This document shows positions 19,113 through 30,571 of a stretch of DNA of 64,000 nt, piece by piece. The position numbers and the translations under genes were made by a program. The first letter of the stretch is position 1. Each line of letters begins with the position of its first letter. The notes beneath the pieces were generated by a model. The model was not told where the DNA came from and ran no database searches. It worked only from the letters and a program-made list of their open reading frames with translations. The stretch comes from Gadus chalcogrammus (taxonomy: Eukaryota > Chordata > Actinopteri > Gadiformes > Gadidae): NCBI RefSeq assembly GCF_026213295.1, contig NC_079420.1, positions 8,400,124 to 8,464,123 of the forward strand. Direction: 5' to 3'.

Positions 19113-22100
19113 CTGGTGGAGGAAGAATCAGCATCATCAGCATCATCATCATCATCAGCAGCATCATCTGAGCTCATCGTCAAACCAACATGGCAGTATC
19201 TGCTTGATCATGTAGAGGTTAATAAACTACTTGGAAAGAAAACTTCACAAGAACAATCATCTTAATCTTAACTTCGCTAGGGTCATGGAAACTCAAAACC
19301 AGCCTGTCAAAAATACTGGCAAAAAGTGATGTAAAATAAAATAATGTACTTTCATTCACAATTAAAACTTCCATGCAAATGTGGCAGTAGGCTTGTCTGT
19401 ATGCTATAATGGGTATTATTGGATCTTACAATAATGCATGCATGTACTTGGACACATTGTGTACAAAACAAAGTGTTCTAACTACTGATTTCGTCCATGT
19501 GGCATTCATTGCCACGCCACTTCAATATTATTTTAAGCAACCAGACCTCGGGGCCTTCCTGCTAGCGTGCCAAACCGAACAAGGTGTCAAAATGCCTTAC
19601 GTCGGTCAGCTCTGCTTTTATGGAACCAGAGGAACACACAGCCGACTTTGAGCTTCTCTTCTGTGAACTCTAGCAGAGCGGTGAGCCTGTGGAGAGAGAG
19701 AGAGCGAGAGAGAGGAGGGGAGAGAGATGGGAAGAGGGTGAGAATGACGTAAGCATTTTTTACATGCGATGCAACACAAAAGTGTGATTACAGCTGGTTA
19801 AGAGCGGCTACAGCTGTTCTCACATCTCATTACTGCATCACACCCACCCCACTATCGCATTTCATGATAGGGTTCAGTCATCACATCGTGACTTGTGATG
19901 AGAGCGCTTCCAACACATTGGCAGTGCAGACGGTTGGCACCTTGCAATGCAGCTTTCCATCACAAACTATAGGATGTGGCATTCACAGCCTTGGCGCAAA
20001 ATAAACCCCATTCTGATTCTGAAGTTTCTGTTTGTCTACAATGTTTTGTTTAGTTACAGTTCATTCTAGTTCTAAACACAAGCTGGGTGAGGGGGGAACT
20101 GAATGCGCTATTCCACATTCAGTTCCCCCCTCACCCAGCGAGTGTTTGGAACCCAGATGGCCGCCAGGTGAATATAAGGCCCATGGAGGGGGCAAATCTG
20201 AGGCTTCACTTGATATAACCTGTTTATTGCCAAGTAGGTTACACATACAAGGAATCAATCTCTGTACGTTGGTGGTAAAGACAGCGTGCCTGGAACGCGA
20301 AAAGGCTTGCATTTGTGCCATGTCTGAACAGCCAAATCCCGTAGCTTGTAATGGAAACTTTGTAAAGTTGCATTACAAGGTGCCAACCGTGTGCCCTGCC
20401 AATGTGTTGGAAGAGCTCTCGTCACAAGTGATGACTTAACCCAATCATGGAGTCCGATTGTGGGGGTTGGCATGATGCAGTAAACCCATCTTCTCCGCCC
20501 TCCCAGACGTACCCTTCCTTGCTGCCCTCGGCCAGATGCCCCGGGGGGATCTGGATGAAGAGGCGCTCCCCACGAAGGATGGCGTCCCAGCAGGCTGCGT
20601 GCTGCTCGCTCAGCTGGTAGTGGAAGTGGAAAACCGCCGGGCCGCCGCTGGCCGGGCCACCGGCCTGGGTCACGGTCAATCGTGTGTCCTTGAGACCCGG
20701 GAAGGAAGGGGGAGAGGGTGGAGAACAAAAAGGTATCCATCAATCATGAAAGATATTCATTGAAATAAACTAAATTGGAACATGGATATGGATTATACTA
20801 AACAAGTCGGGCGTAGACCATGTCTTTGTTGCGGGCAGCAGAAGGAAATGCGTAGAGCTCCGACGGTTGTTCGGAAGGATATGCACATTGGGCCATCCTG
20901 GAGCAACACCCCTTAGGGCCGACTCACACAGAATCAGGCCTTTGGGGCGAAATCAAACGCCTGTTCGACCATTCTTTTGAATGGGAGCATTGAGCTAAAA
21001 AAAAGAAAAAAAAAAGCCGGCCTGCGGCGAAAAGGTTGAACCAGAATCAACCTTTAGATAAACGCAACGGAAACTCACGCCGCGGCGGCCAATCAAGTAA
21101 GCCGGCGATCAGACCGAAGACCTTGTTTGACGAACTTTGTTTACCATGTAACGTTAGCATTGTAGCACTCCACTGTTTACCGAGCAACTGTGAACACGGA
21201 GGGGAGACCGATGGCTGCCCTGTTGTCCTTTCAGGAGCTGCACGGCCCGGCCCTGAAGGCGTGTATGAAGGCCACAAGATACCGAACTCAAACGGGCCAT
21301 TGCCCAGGTGTTTGTGGCAATCGCCCGCAATGCCTCTCTTCTTCTTTTTGTGTCTTTGAAGCTGGTTGGTTTTATGTTTTCCATTACTTTACACAGTCCT
21401 TTGCGATTTTATTGAACATTGTGAGATCTTTTGAGCTGCGCTGGAATAAGGGGGCAGACAAGGCAGTGCGGCATTGTCTGGTCCACCCGCAACGTTGATT
21501 GGGCATGAATAAGGCCATAGCCCTACTGATTCCTAATGACTTCTAAAGATTTCCCCGTAAACCCCTTTGGTTAAAAGAATCTACTAATTTAATGATTAGT
21601 CAGTCATAGTATGCAACAATAACAAGCCTTGACACCTCAGGTGTGTAGACTATGTGGACTGTAGACTATTTGTATTTGCATATAGAGTCAGGTCAAACGA
21701 CGCTAAGGAACCCAGACAAGAAGGTTCAAGCACGTCGGCTCTTTCATTGTTATTGTTTTGAAACGCTGTCTCCCATGAGTCACCGGTTTCATAAACATGG
21801 TTGATTAGTTGAATAACAACTGCTCCACATATGCAAGGCATTACATTGCTCATCTCTGGGGTGTGAGAGTATTATGGTGCCAACTTGGGCCTGTCCCAGA
21901 GTGAACTGAGCTGGATTGCGTGATGTGGTTTTAGGGTTAGGCTCGTTCCAGATCGGTCCACACCCACGCTGTCAACATAAAGAAAAGTACGTAAATAGCC
22001 GGTTGTGCGGTCGGGTGCACATGCATCAGCTGAGCAACGATCACAGCGGGGAGAAAGGGCTGAACTGGTCCACTTCCTCTGCCAGAGTGCTATTTAGCAG

Positions 22101-25100
22101 ACGCTCTCTTTTATCGAGATCAACTTACAGCGCATTAAGATACAAGTCATTAAGCAGCCTGTGAGTGTGTGTGTGTGTGTGTGTGCGTGTGTGCGTACGT
22201 GTGTGTGTAAACTCACCTTATGGAGTAGCACGCCCAGAGAGTGATCCCTGACAGTCCCTCGCCCACCCGGGATCTTTAGCTGTGGGTGAGGGGCATCAGG
22301 AGCACCACAGAGGCCCCGGACCCTGGGTACTGGAGCCCGACAGCCTGGGGCATGTCAGCGACGAACTGGAAGGGAACATAAACAAGCTCAGTAGAAATTC
22401 TAAACCACAACAAGAACAGGCAACAACAACACAGGAGGAAACATGCAATGCAATGTTACCATGGAAGATAACTTTAGGCCTCTACTTGTTGGTCGAGGTT
22501 AGCGCTGTATCATCGGCTTCACTGAATAAGCGCCCGTTTAAAGTGCATGTGAACTCATCTCGAGAGTCACTGTGTGGACGTACAGCGCTATTAGAGTTGC
22601 TCTGAATTTCACACGCAACCTGGCTAAGTGCAATTTTAGAGAGTCAGAGGCCCGTCGAAGCCAGACGATCCTCTGTTACCCGTCTACCCAGGGGTTTATA
22701 TGGTTTTGTAATTGAGTGTAATTAACTGAATCCACAGCAGGCGCACTGACAACAGAAGGACGTCCAGAGTAAACACTGGAAAGCCAATCGTTAATGGAGG
22801 ATCCCCCCCCCGCCCTTATTAATAACCCTCTCAGCTGGCTGGGCCACCTGCTCTGTCCACGTATTGTTAAGAGGAACGCCAAAGAAAATACACAGGCCAA
22901 CCACTACCTGAGTCCTGTCAACACATTCATTCATTAAATGCATCTGAAGATTCCGTGCGCTTTTGGTTTTGCTTTTCATAGCCACCCAGGAACTTGTCCT
23001 CAGTCATAATTATTAAATACTATGAATATTAAAACTATCTGTATTACATTAAATGTGTCATTGTTGTCCCCAGTGAACTGTTACAGAGGCCAATGGGCTT
23101 GGCATCGCTGGGCTATTCTTAGAAACCGCTTGTTTATCCAATTATTTTCTTTCGTTTTTCTTGACAGATTAATCTCCAGTTTCCAAACAAATGGCCAAGA
23201 GCCGTTATCTGAGGAAGACAGTCTCTGCCGTTCATCAAAGCCTTCTCTTCTGTCCGACCATAGCAAACAGAGTTCATACTGCAAGTCTACAGGGCTACAA
23301 GTTTAAACTACTTTTAAAATGTGTATTTTTGGGTAAAGATTGTGGGTAAAAATTCAAATCTGAGTATAGAATTGTCTACCGGCTTTAAGGCTGATGGTTA
23401 AAATGCTCATTATATTGTCTTCAGGCATAACAACCAAGCAAAATCTTTTACCTTAAAAAAAGACCAACATTATTTGCTAATGATGTTATCCTTCGGCTAA
23501 ACAGCAGCCATAGAGCTGAAGAGCGGACACAGTTGTCGGGCGAGGTCAAGACAGAGCTTAAAGCACTCCAGCTATTGACTACCTGAGGAGTACCAATTGG
23601 ATACCAGTTTGGGAAAACCGTTGAACAGTCGACGGCAGACAGAAGGCCAGCTAGCCAGAAGGCCAGACAGCCAGCCAGCCATATGACGAGGGTGGGTCAA
23701 CAAGCACATGACCAGTAAACACCTCTGGAAATAGCTCCTGCGAGGGCCCAGGAACCCAGCATGGCGTTGGCGCTTGGAGTTACCGTGCAACATTTCACGT
23801 CCCAGACACAGCGAGGAGAGGAGGAGGTCATGTGACTGACTGTACCATCTACCTCAAGACCTGGTTCTCTCTTGGCTCCGTTCCGATGTGTTCATAATTC
23901 GTGTTCTGCCCGTGGGCTTCAACTAAGAAAAGGCACAGGAAATCACGGAAATCTCCAAATTGTACATGATATTCATCACGTCCGCTTATGATGTAACGTA
24001 TTTGCCGTGGAATCTATCCCTCCCGATCCATAAATATTAAATGTCACTACAAGGTACTGAAATATATATTAGCAGGCAGTCAAAAAGCTACGATTTCTTT
24101 TGTTTGCCATCCTTTACCCTCTAAAGTGACAGTGAACCAGGCCCTAGATGGTCTTTGGAAAATATGTGAATTATGAGCCTTTGGTGTCGTGAACACCACA
24201 CAGCCTCTGGTGATGTAGAGACTAGTGTGACGTAATGATAGTAAGCACACTTGTTTCATACTTTAGTTTAGTTTCACTGCTCTCCCTCTGCTATTGTACC
24301 CCTTGTTAGACCAAGCAATCAAATTCACTGCAAATGCATTATGTTGTAATTGATTAATTATCTGAAAATAGTTGATTTGCTCTTTAGTTCGTTAAAGAGG
24401 TAGTTAGTTAAAGAGCTACTAACAGTTGGGCACTACACTTCTTCTCAGGCAGCAAGATCTGAACCAATGTCCCCATTGCATTGCATGCATGCATTTTTTG
24501 GGCCAACTTGACTTTTGCATTACGACTACCAGACGATAACAAGAACAAGGGCTCGGTCGAGGAGGTGCAAGCAGGGGAGTTCACAATCGCTGCTCCTCCC
24601 GGGCAACTAGACCGGTTAGAGACTCTGCTATGTCTGCATAGTAACCAGGCAGGTGGAAAAACAAGATCATCACGCTGCGACTCCCTCTCGGTCATGACGT
24701 GCAGAACACTATCTTTTACAAGGCTTTAAAGTTAAATGGACGCTGCTTTGGTGCTTCACATTTCAGGATAAGCCCTGTCTCTATACTTTAGGCTACGTTA
24801 ACCACAGAGCACATCATGTAAAATACCTACTTGTATTTTCCCTGTTTGTTTCATGCATTGGTTAACCGAGCAACTGTGAACACAGAGGGGAGACCGCTGG
24901 CTGCCCTGTTGTCCTTTCAGGAGCTGCACGGCCCTGCCCTGCCCTGGGTATATTGCCGCTACCTTTTAATACTCCATTATATTTGTTTTGTATCCAAATT
25001 TTCCTTCTGGGATTATTAAAGCGTTAATCTCATACCTGCTTCCACTAGTAGTTATAATCTAGTTAAGATCTGGGCTTTGGCTGATGAACCCATGAAGTAA

Positions 25101-27809
25101 AGATACTACTGCAAAGCCTTGTGAGTCGTATACAAGTATATAAAGTGCAAATCAAGGCAGAACAAACACACGCACGAGCTGGAGACACAAACAGATACAC
25201 ATGCACACACCTTGTTATGTTATCTTAATTGTGCCTTTACAAGATATACTGGATACATACATACCTCTGGCAACAGCGTACAACTTCTATATTTTGTTGG
25301 TTAGCGAGAGTAATAGAATAAGATGAACTAGATATTGATACATCCCAATGAAAAGGGAAAAAGAGTGTTAATTAAATAGGTTGGATGGGTCATTGAAATG
25401 TTATAATACCATCTAAACAAAAATGAAAATGAAAAATGACAACAACAAGTTCAAAAACGCACCATACTTTAGGTTTGGTGTGGGCAGAACAGGGGAGAAC
25501 CGAGAATGGCATGAGTAACAAAACATACACATGTCCAATTAGAGGAGGCTGTGAGAGGTTGGAGCAATGATGTAAGTCATGGCTGGCAAAGAAAAGGACG
25601 AAGAGGAGGACAGTGGCAAGGATGCCAAGAACATTCCTCTCCCCCCAACCTCACTACCCTTTACAAGAACAAAAAAGAAAAACGTGCCTGCCCGTGATAG
25701 AAATGGCAGCTTGTTTTGAAAGGCAACACCCTTGCCCCTCTGACATTTCTGCCACACCCCCGCACATCCAAACCGCCATCTGAGTCCGCCAGACAGGCAC
25801 TAGGTCGGCCTAAATGAGGAATATGGGCCAACAAACCGTTTCATAAGGAAGGCTGCTTTAAAATGGCTACAGAGTCTCTGTCCAAGTGCAGGTGGACAGA
25901 GACGAGAGACGTCTATAACACTGCCCCTCTTCATCATAGGTGTGGAGGAGTTATAGTTAATGGTTAATAATAGTTATGATCAGCCTGTAATATGGAAGAC
26001 AAGCGTGCAAGGGAGATCACTTAAACGACTATACTGTTATACAATTAAGGTTATACCTTTGAACTGAAAACCCTAATTACAATGTTTACATATCCCAAAT
26101 TTGTCTTAGTCATACTGAGCCTTAGGTGAGTACAACTGAGCAGTGTATAGCGACGATTTTTTTTGATCGTTTTTGTAACAACGCATTTTGAATTGAGAGA
26201 GATAAACTAATTGGGTTGTATTATGAATGGCTTGTTGGTTTGAGGACGGATTTAGTTGATTATCCTGGGGGATTAAGCATCTGTCTGTCGGAGGACGGCC
26301 TTGAGGTGGAAACGGCACTGAATGCCTGGCTGTAGGCTACTGTACTATTGTCCTGAGTATTACAAAGAGCCAACACTAGGATATCCCTTCAGAACATAGT
26401 TCTACTTCCTGCTTGTAATACATTGGCCACGGTTGCTTTTGGTTCATGAAACGAGTGAATGAACAGGGAGAAGGGAACGACAGAAGGGATCAAGAGAGGA
26501 CATGTATAGTGCTATGCAAATGAGCTGTTTACAATCAGAAAACTACCCATGTGTGTTTACTGTGGCACCTTTCATGGATAACTTGCATGTCCCTACAACA
26601 GCGTGGGTTGTGGTGTATATCCGATAGACTAATACATTGTTGATGTTCTCTGCAGACTTTGTCTAACGTCATAACACCGTCGTAGCACAACACAGAAACC
26701 GAACCGTCCCATTAGGTCTTAACACCCTCATATGGCGATTAACTTGTCTCAAGGCTAAACTTGGTACACAATAACACGACTGGTTACACAATTCCAATCT
26801 CGGCCGGTGTAATCTATCCTGTGGCATTTAATTGCGATGGAAAAGGGCGGCTGTACATAATGTACAGACCCCAAAATCACCTGAACTCAGGTAAATGCCA
26901 GGTGTCCTGTTTGGCCAAACACTACCAAATTGATGTTTTTAACCAGGCAGACTCTTATTAAGAAACGAGTCAAATATATTTAAAAAAAAGTAGCGACTAT
27001 TTGGTAAATATTGATTTCACAGACATGAATGATGCAGCCCTATGTGCACTCCAGGCATCCATCACCTCAAAGTGACTTTGGTAGACGCTTCAGAAGTGAG
27101 CCAGCAAAACGTTAAAGGATTTGTTATCTAATGCTCCCAATGTAGGCCAGTGACAGGGGTGAAACGTAATCATCATCCTGCAAAGAGTGCACCGCTCACA
27201 CAACACGGTGCATCAAAACAGATCACAGCGAAACAACATCAGACGTTACCACAGAAACATCAAATACCTCCCATGTGTCTGGTAGTCGACAGAGAGCATG
27301 CTCAAATCGCTAGAAGCTTCCACATCCTTGCAATAGACGTAATCATGTAGGACATGAAAGGAAACAGGAACATGCATTGTTTGTCGATTGGTATAATGAA
27401 GCCAATATCCTTGCGTCGTCATCGAAGAGCGTAACGATACATCATCAATTTATCATTTCAACGCGTCTGAAGAAAACACAAAAATGTAGCAGAGCTCTTG
27501 GCTGCACGGCGTCATACAATACAGTCGAATTGTTAAAAATAAAAAAGGTCAGAAGTCAATCGCAAAACGCCCCAGAGAGTGGCACAACAACCACTACTGT
27601 AACCCCACAGTCAGGTGATACCCGCTGTGGAAAGAACCGCGCAAGAGTCAGTTTCTCCGCAAATCAGGAGTTATTTACAACGCTGTCATGCATGTACACA
27701 GGTCTCCATGGTTGGATTAAGATGTACAAAACAATCAATTGAACACATGTTGACATGTATGCAAAAAAAACACCCAAAAAACAGCCTACCTCTCCTCTGT
27801 GTTCAGCAT
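18982..27809 (-). CDS. oaz2: Ornithine decarboxylase antizyme 2, complete, +1 frameshift gene
   Basis: Antizyme binds ornithine decarboxylase, breaks its dimer and hands it to the 26S proteasome; it also limits polyamine uptake. Minus-strand coding exons in order are 27790-27809, 22217-22365, 20513-20688, 19601-19686 and 18982-19112, with matching GT/AG junctions. ORF1 (29 codons, starting MLNTEES) ends GPLWCS then TGA at 22296-22298. ORF2, one base forward, continues [14 protein letters not shown] and runs 157 residues to a tail ending [15 protein letters not shown] total of 186 residues fits human OAZ2 (189). Antizyme landmarks are [34 protein letters not shown] and [14 protein letters not shown]. 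The N-terminus and LTVTQ favour OAZ2 over OAZ1. High polyamine raises frameshifting, so the product controls its own level. Confidence 0.95.
19130..19168. repeat. Imperfect (ATC)n microsatellite
   Basis: CATCATCAG units just upstream of the last antizyme exon, inside intron 4. Confidence 0.85.
19601..19686 (-). CDS. oaz2: OAZ2 coding exon 4
   Basis: 86 nt coding [20 protein letters not shown] and FHKSRADR. Donor GTAAGG; acceptor CCACAG. Confidence 0.95.
20082..20139. repeat. Perfect 24-bp inverted repeat, 10-base loop
   Basis: Arms 20082-20105 (starts GCTGGGTGAGG) and 20116-20139 are exactly complementary around a 10-base loop. Weaker pairing continues outward through TCTAAACAC and GTGTTTGGA, giving a stem of roughly 35-40 bp. 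It lies in OAZ2 intron 3. It could be a MITE-like foldback element or a transcribed hairpin. Confidence 0.9.
20513..20688 (-). CDS. oaz2: OAZ2 coding exon 3
   Basis: 176 nt coding [11 protein letters not shown] through HLAEGSKE and two bases of glycine. Preceded on the minus strand by a long pyrimidine tract and CTCAAG; donor GTACGT. Confidence 0.95.
20913..21260. mobile_element. Possible Harbinger-like DNA transposon remnant
   Basis: TTA is followed by GGGCCGACTCACACAG. That layout resembles Harbinger ends with a three-base target site, and a GC-rich body follows. No matching right end was found, so this is tentative. Confidence 0.25.
21184..21253 (+). repeat. Dispersed repeat, copy 1
   Basis: About 70 bp starting near GAGCAACTGTGAACAC, nearly identical to 24868-24939. 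Both copies are on the same strand and inside OAZ2 intron sequence. Both keep an open frame reading [15 protein letters not shown] do not recognise that peptide. Confidence 0.85.
22160..22208. repeat. (TG)n tract beside the frameshift-exon donor
   Basis: On the transcribed (minus) strand this is a CA-rich repeat starting about eight bases after the 5' splice site of OAZ2 exon 2. Confidence 0.9.
22217..22365 (-). CDS. oaz2: OAZ2 coding exon 2, carries the frameshift site
   Basis: 149 nt. ORF1 reads [20 protein letters not shown], then CS and TGA. After a +1 shift the same exon reads [20 protein letters not shown] then LGVLLHK. Acceptor TTCCAG; donor GTGAGT. Confidence 0.95.
22243..22301 (-). 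promoter_or_regulatory. oaz2: Antizyme +1 frameshift signal and pseudoknot
   Basis: On the minus strand the shift site is TCC TGA (TGA at 22296-22298). Downstream, stem 1 pairs CCCTCACCCA (22283-22292) with TGGGCGAGGG (22256-22265) with one internal mismatch. Stem 2 pairs GATCCC (22269-22274) with GGGATC (22243-22248). The arms interleave as a pseudoknot, matching the known stimulator of vertebrate antizyme genes. Polyamines raise the shift rate. Confidence 0.93.
22366..27789 (-). other. OAZ2 intron 1
   Basis: 5.4 kb of mostly unremarkable sequence. Besides the dispersed repeat at 24868-24939 I see no exon, RNA gene or long repeat. Whether an alternative first exon exists cannot be judged. 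Confidence 0.6.
24868..24939 (+). repeat. Dispersed repeat, copy 2
   Basis: Second copy of the segment at 21184-21253, with an A for G and a few other changes. It breaks off into unrelated sequence after GGCCCTGCCCTG. Confidence 0.85.
27790..27809 (-). CDS. oaz2: OAZ2 coding exon 1 (start codon)
   Basis: ATG at 27807-27809 (minus strand), reading MLNTEE plus two bases, then a GTAGGC donor. Human OAZ2 starts MINTQDSS, which supports both the start and the paralogue call. Confidence 0.85.
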
Positions 27810-27989
27810 GATATAGTCGAAAAATGAAACTTGGTGACCTTGTAGAAAACCAAAACAGTGACTATTTAATAGAAGCTCCACGGAAAAGTGCACCATCCGT
27901 AAATTAAAACCACCTATTCAGTTAACCTAGGAGGTATTACTGCTTTGGGAGACGATGTTTTGTTGGTCCACGGACAAGAGAGGACGGGA

Positions 27990-28160
27990 GCTTTAAAAAA
28001 GTCTGCGTCGGTCGAGGCGGAACGCAGGGTCTTTATAAGGACGCTTCTGCATCCAACGCTCCGAGCGTACAGGGCGGCCGCTACCAGCCAATAACTGATA
28101 GGCTGGTCACGGCCGCCCCCTCGGAACCCACTGACCGCTCGGATCGGTGATTGGTTGGTG
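27990..28160 (-). promoter_or_regulatory. oaz2: OAZ2 promoter
   Basis: A minus-strand TATA-like CCTTATAAAG is at 28031-28040, which predicts transcription starting near 28.00 kb and a 5' UTR of roughly 190 bases. CCAAT boxes lie upstream (CCAAT at about 28086 on plus, inverted form at about 28149) within a GC-rich, CpG-containing patch. A second TATA-like box is at 28226-28233. Confidence 0.6.
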
Positions 28161-30220
28161 ACACAAAGAGGGGCCGCACACTGTACGTCCGAAACCTTGT
28201 CTCTAGCGTATCCAGCGCCACTGCCTATTTATAACCAAACCGAGGAGAATCATGGGTATTCTGTTCCGGAAGTAGCTTTCAAAACAACTTCTTATTATAG
28301 GCCCACATTCGTGCAAGACAATATTTCCCTTAAATTAATTTATTTCTTAACACTGCTTATGTAGGCTATGCATTATCCCTAGCTGATTCATTTTGTATCA
28401 TTCTAAAAGAAGTGTAAAAGTTCAAGCGTGCATACACAGCGGTGGGTCTCGTCTCGAACGCGCCCTCAGCAATATACGTCCTCCTTCCGCGCAAATATGG
28501 GATGGATTATTGGTGTTGTGTGCACATTGTTTGTTGAAAAGAATCGTCAAAAAAAGAATAAAATATTGCTTATAATGTGAGAATATCTTCTCTTTAATCT
28601 ATACGAATGGATCTAGTGTGGGCTATCGTCCGGCTTTAGATCGGACTTCCAAGTTTTGAGATACTCCCCGCCGATCCAGCGTTGCGCCTTTCTGATTACG
28701 CTCACTCTGATTGGTGATAATCAATCCAAGTGTTCAGTCTCACTTCAAATTGTCTAAAAACCAAGTTCTCAAAAACGAATTACTGAAAGCACGTAAAGCA
28801 ATTTATGTGGAGTTATATTGTTATATATATTTTATTATTATTGTATGCTGAGATAATTGAATAGCCCAACTAGAAATAGCTAATATTCAATGAGAAATTG
28901 TACAATATCTCAACATTTCCATGAGACATTTTATAATCCCCTGTATAGATGCATATGTATATTTAATACATGTAGGCCTATATCAAATTTTTTGGTGTAT
29001 TTGCAAATGTTTCATCATTTAGAATTTCCTTTATAATGTCTTTTTGTTTTAACTTTTTACTTCTTGAGCAGAGAGTGACACAGATAAAGTGAGCTTTATT
29101 TTGTATTGTGCATCGAAATGTTTACTCGTGTCCATGTCGTGGGGTCAATGCCCCCAAACCTCGACTCAGTACTAGGTGTGAGCCCCTCTGGGATCATCCA
29201 TTTAGCATCATAGCTACACTGCTGCTGGAGCCCTCCGAGCTGGTGAACTCACTCCAGAGAGGGGATGGGTTCAGTCTATTCCATCTGGGTGGTGGGGGGC
29301 TGCAGAGGAAAGGCACCATGGGAAATAAAAACACAGCTATGTATATCCCTCTTCTGCGAGATCCCTGTGAGAAAATGATTAGTGACGTAAGAGTGTAGTT
29401 AATCTCTTATGCATGAATGAAAAACTAATGGCATAGATTAAACATACCATATGTGTGTAGATGTAATACCGTATTTAAATTAAGCTAGTACAATTGAGTC
29501 TTTCCAGGCAAATCCATTCCCAATGCTTTCCTATGGATACCTTCAAAATGTAAACAGCAATATGTCTATACCATCATCTGGTGTCGTTATACATACAAAC
29601 ACATTGGGAAAATGGAACAGAAGTATAGCTCATTATTTATATTATTTATAGCTCAAGTCCATTATTTTATTAATTTTTACCGGTATAAAAATGTCCTCTA
29701 GAAAGTGGTGGTCATAGGATCCATAGGCATGCTACCGTGCAATCTGATCTGGGATCAGTAGCTCAGGCTTTCTATCGAGGACGATCTGACCTCTTTCACA
29801 GCGTTTTGCTACTGCGTCACACGGCTGTGCACAAGGCTCAAGACCTCTATAAGCAGGTAAACGTCTCAGGTTTCCACCAATCAACGTCTCTCACCGCGAA
29901 AAACAAAACACTGTCCGTTGACCTGATATTTCCGTTGGTGGTCAAACCTCCTCCGACAGAGAACACAAAGGGGAAGATCAGGAGTATTTGGCCCCGATAC
30001 ACACACCAAGCCATCCACTTCAGACAGTCCCCAGACCAGAAGCATGACAAATTCAAAAGCAATTTGAATAAATTGAGTGTTCTCTTGTCGCAAGAACCCG
30101 ATGCTGCCTGAGTCCCGATAGGCGATGTAAGAGGGCATTTTGACACGTCAAAGATGCAGCTCAGATTCTGGGCCATTGATAGGCTTATCATATGTGCACA
30201 GGCTTTTTTTTAAGACAAAG

Positions 30221-30355
<135 letters not shown>

Positions 30356-30543
30356 ATATCTCATGCAAGTCCATGTCTCACAAGACAGTCGCTGTCTCCA
30401 ATACAAGTAACATTATAATTACAGTTTGTAAGTTTGTTTGTGTATTTAATTTTCCTGGATTTGGCAAGCAACATTGCACATCCTTTGACAACCTCCTTGT
30501 CTATATTTACGCTTCTATTGTTCACATTACAGGTCACATTACA

Positions 30544-30571
30544 AGTCTACCTTTCCGGGGAAAGGTAGACT
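30544..30571. repeat. 28-bp palindrome
   Basis: AGTCTACCTTTCC, two G, then its exact reverse complement. Confidence 0.9.

Noticed and set aside
20255..20743. 162-residue minus-strand frame
   Set aside because: It is OAZ2 exon 3 extended into both introns; the real exon is 20513-20688.
29737..30191. 124- and 114-residue frames on opposite strands
   Set aside because: They overlap each other, lack any recognisable family feature and have no splice or promoter context.
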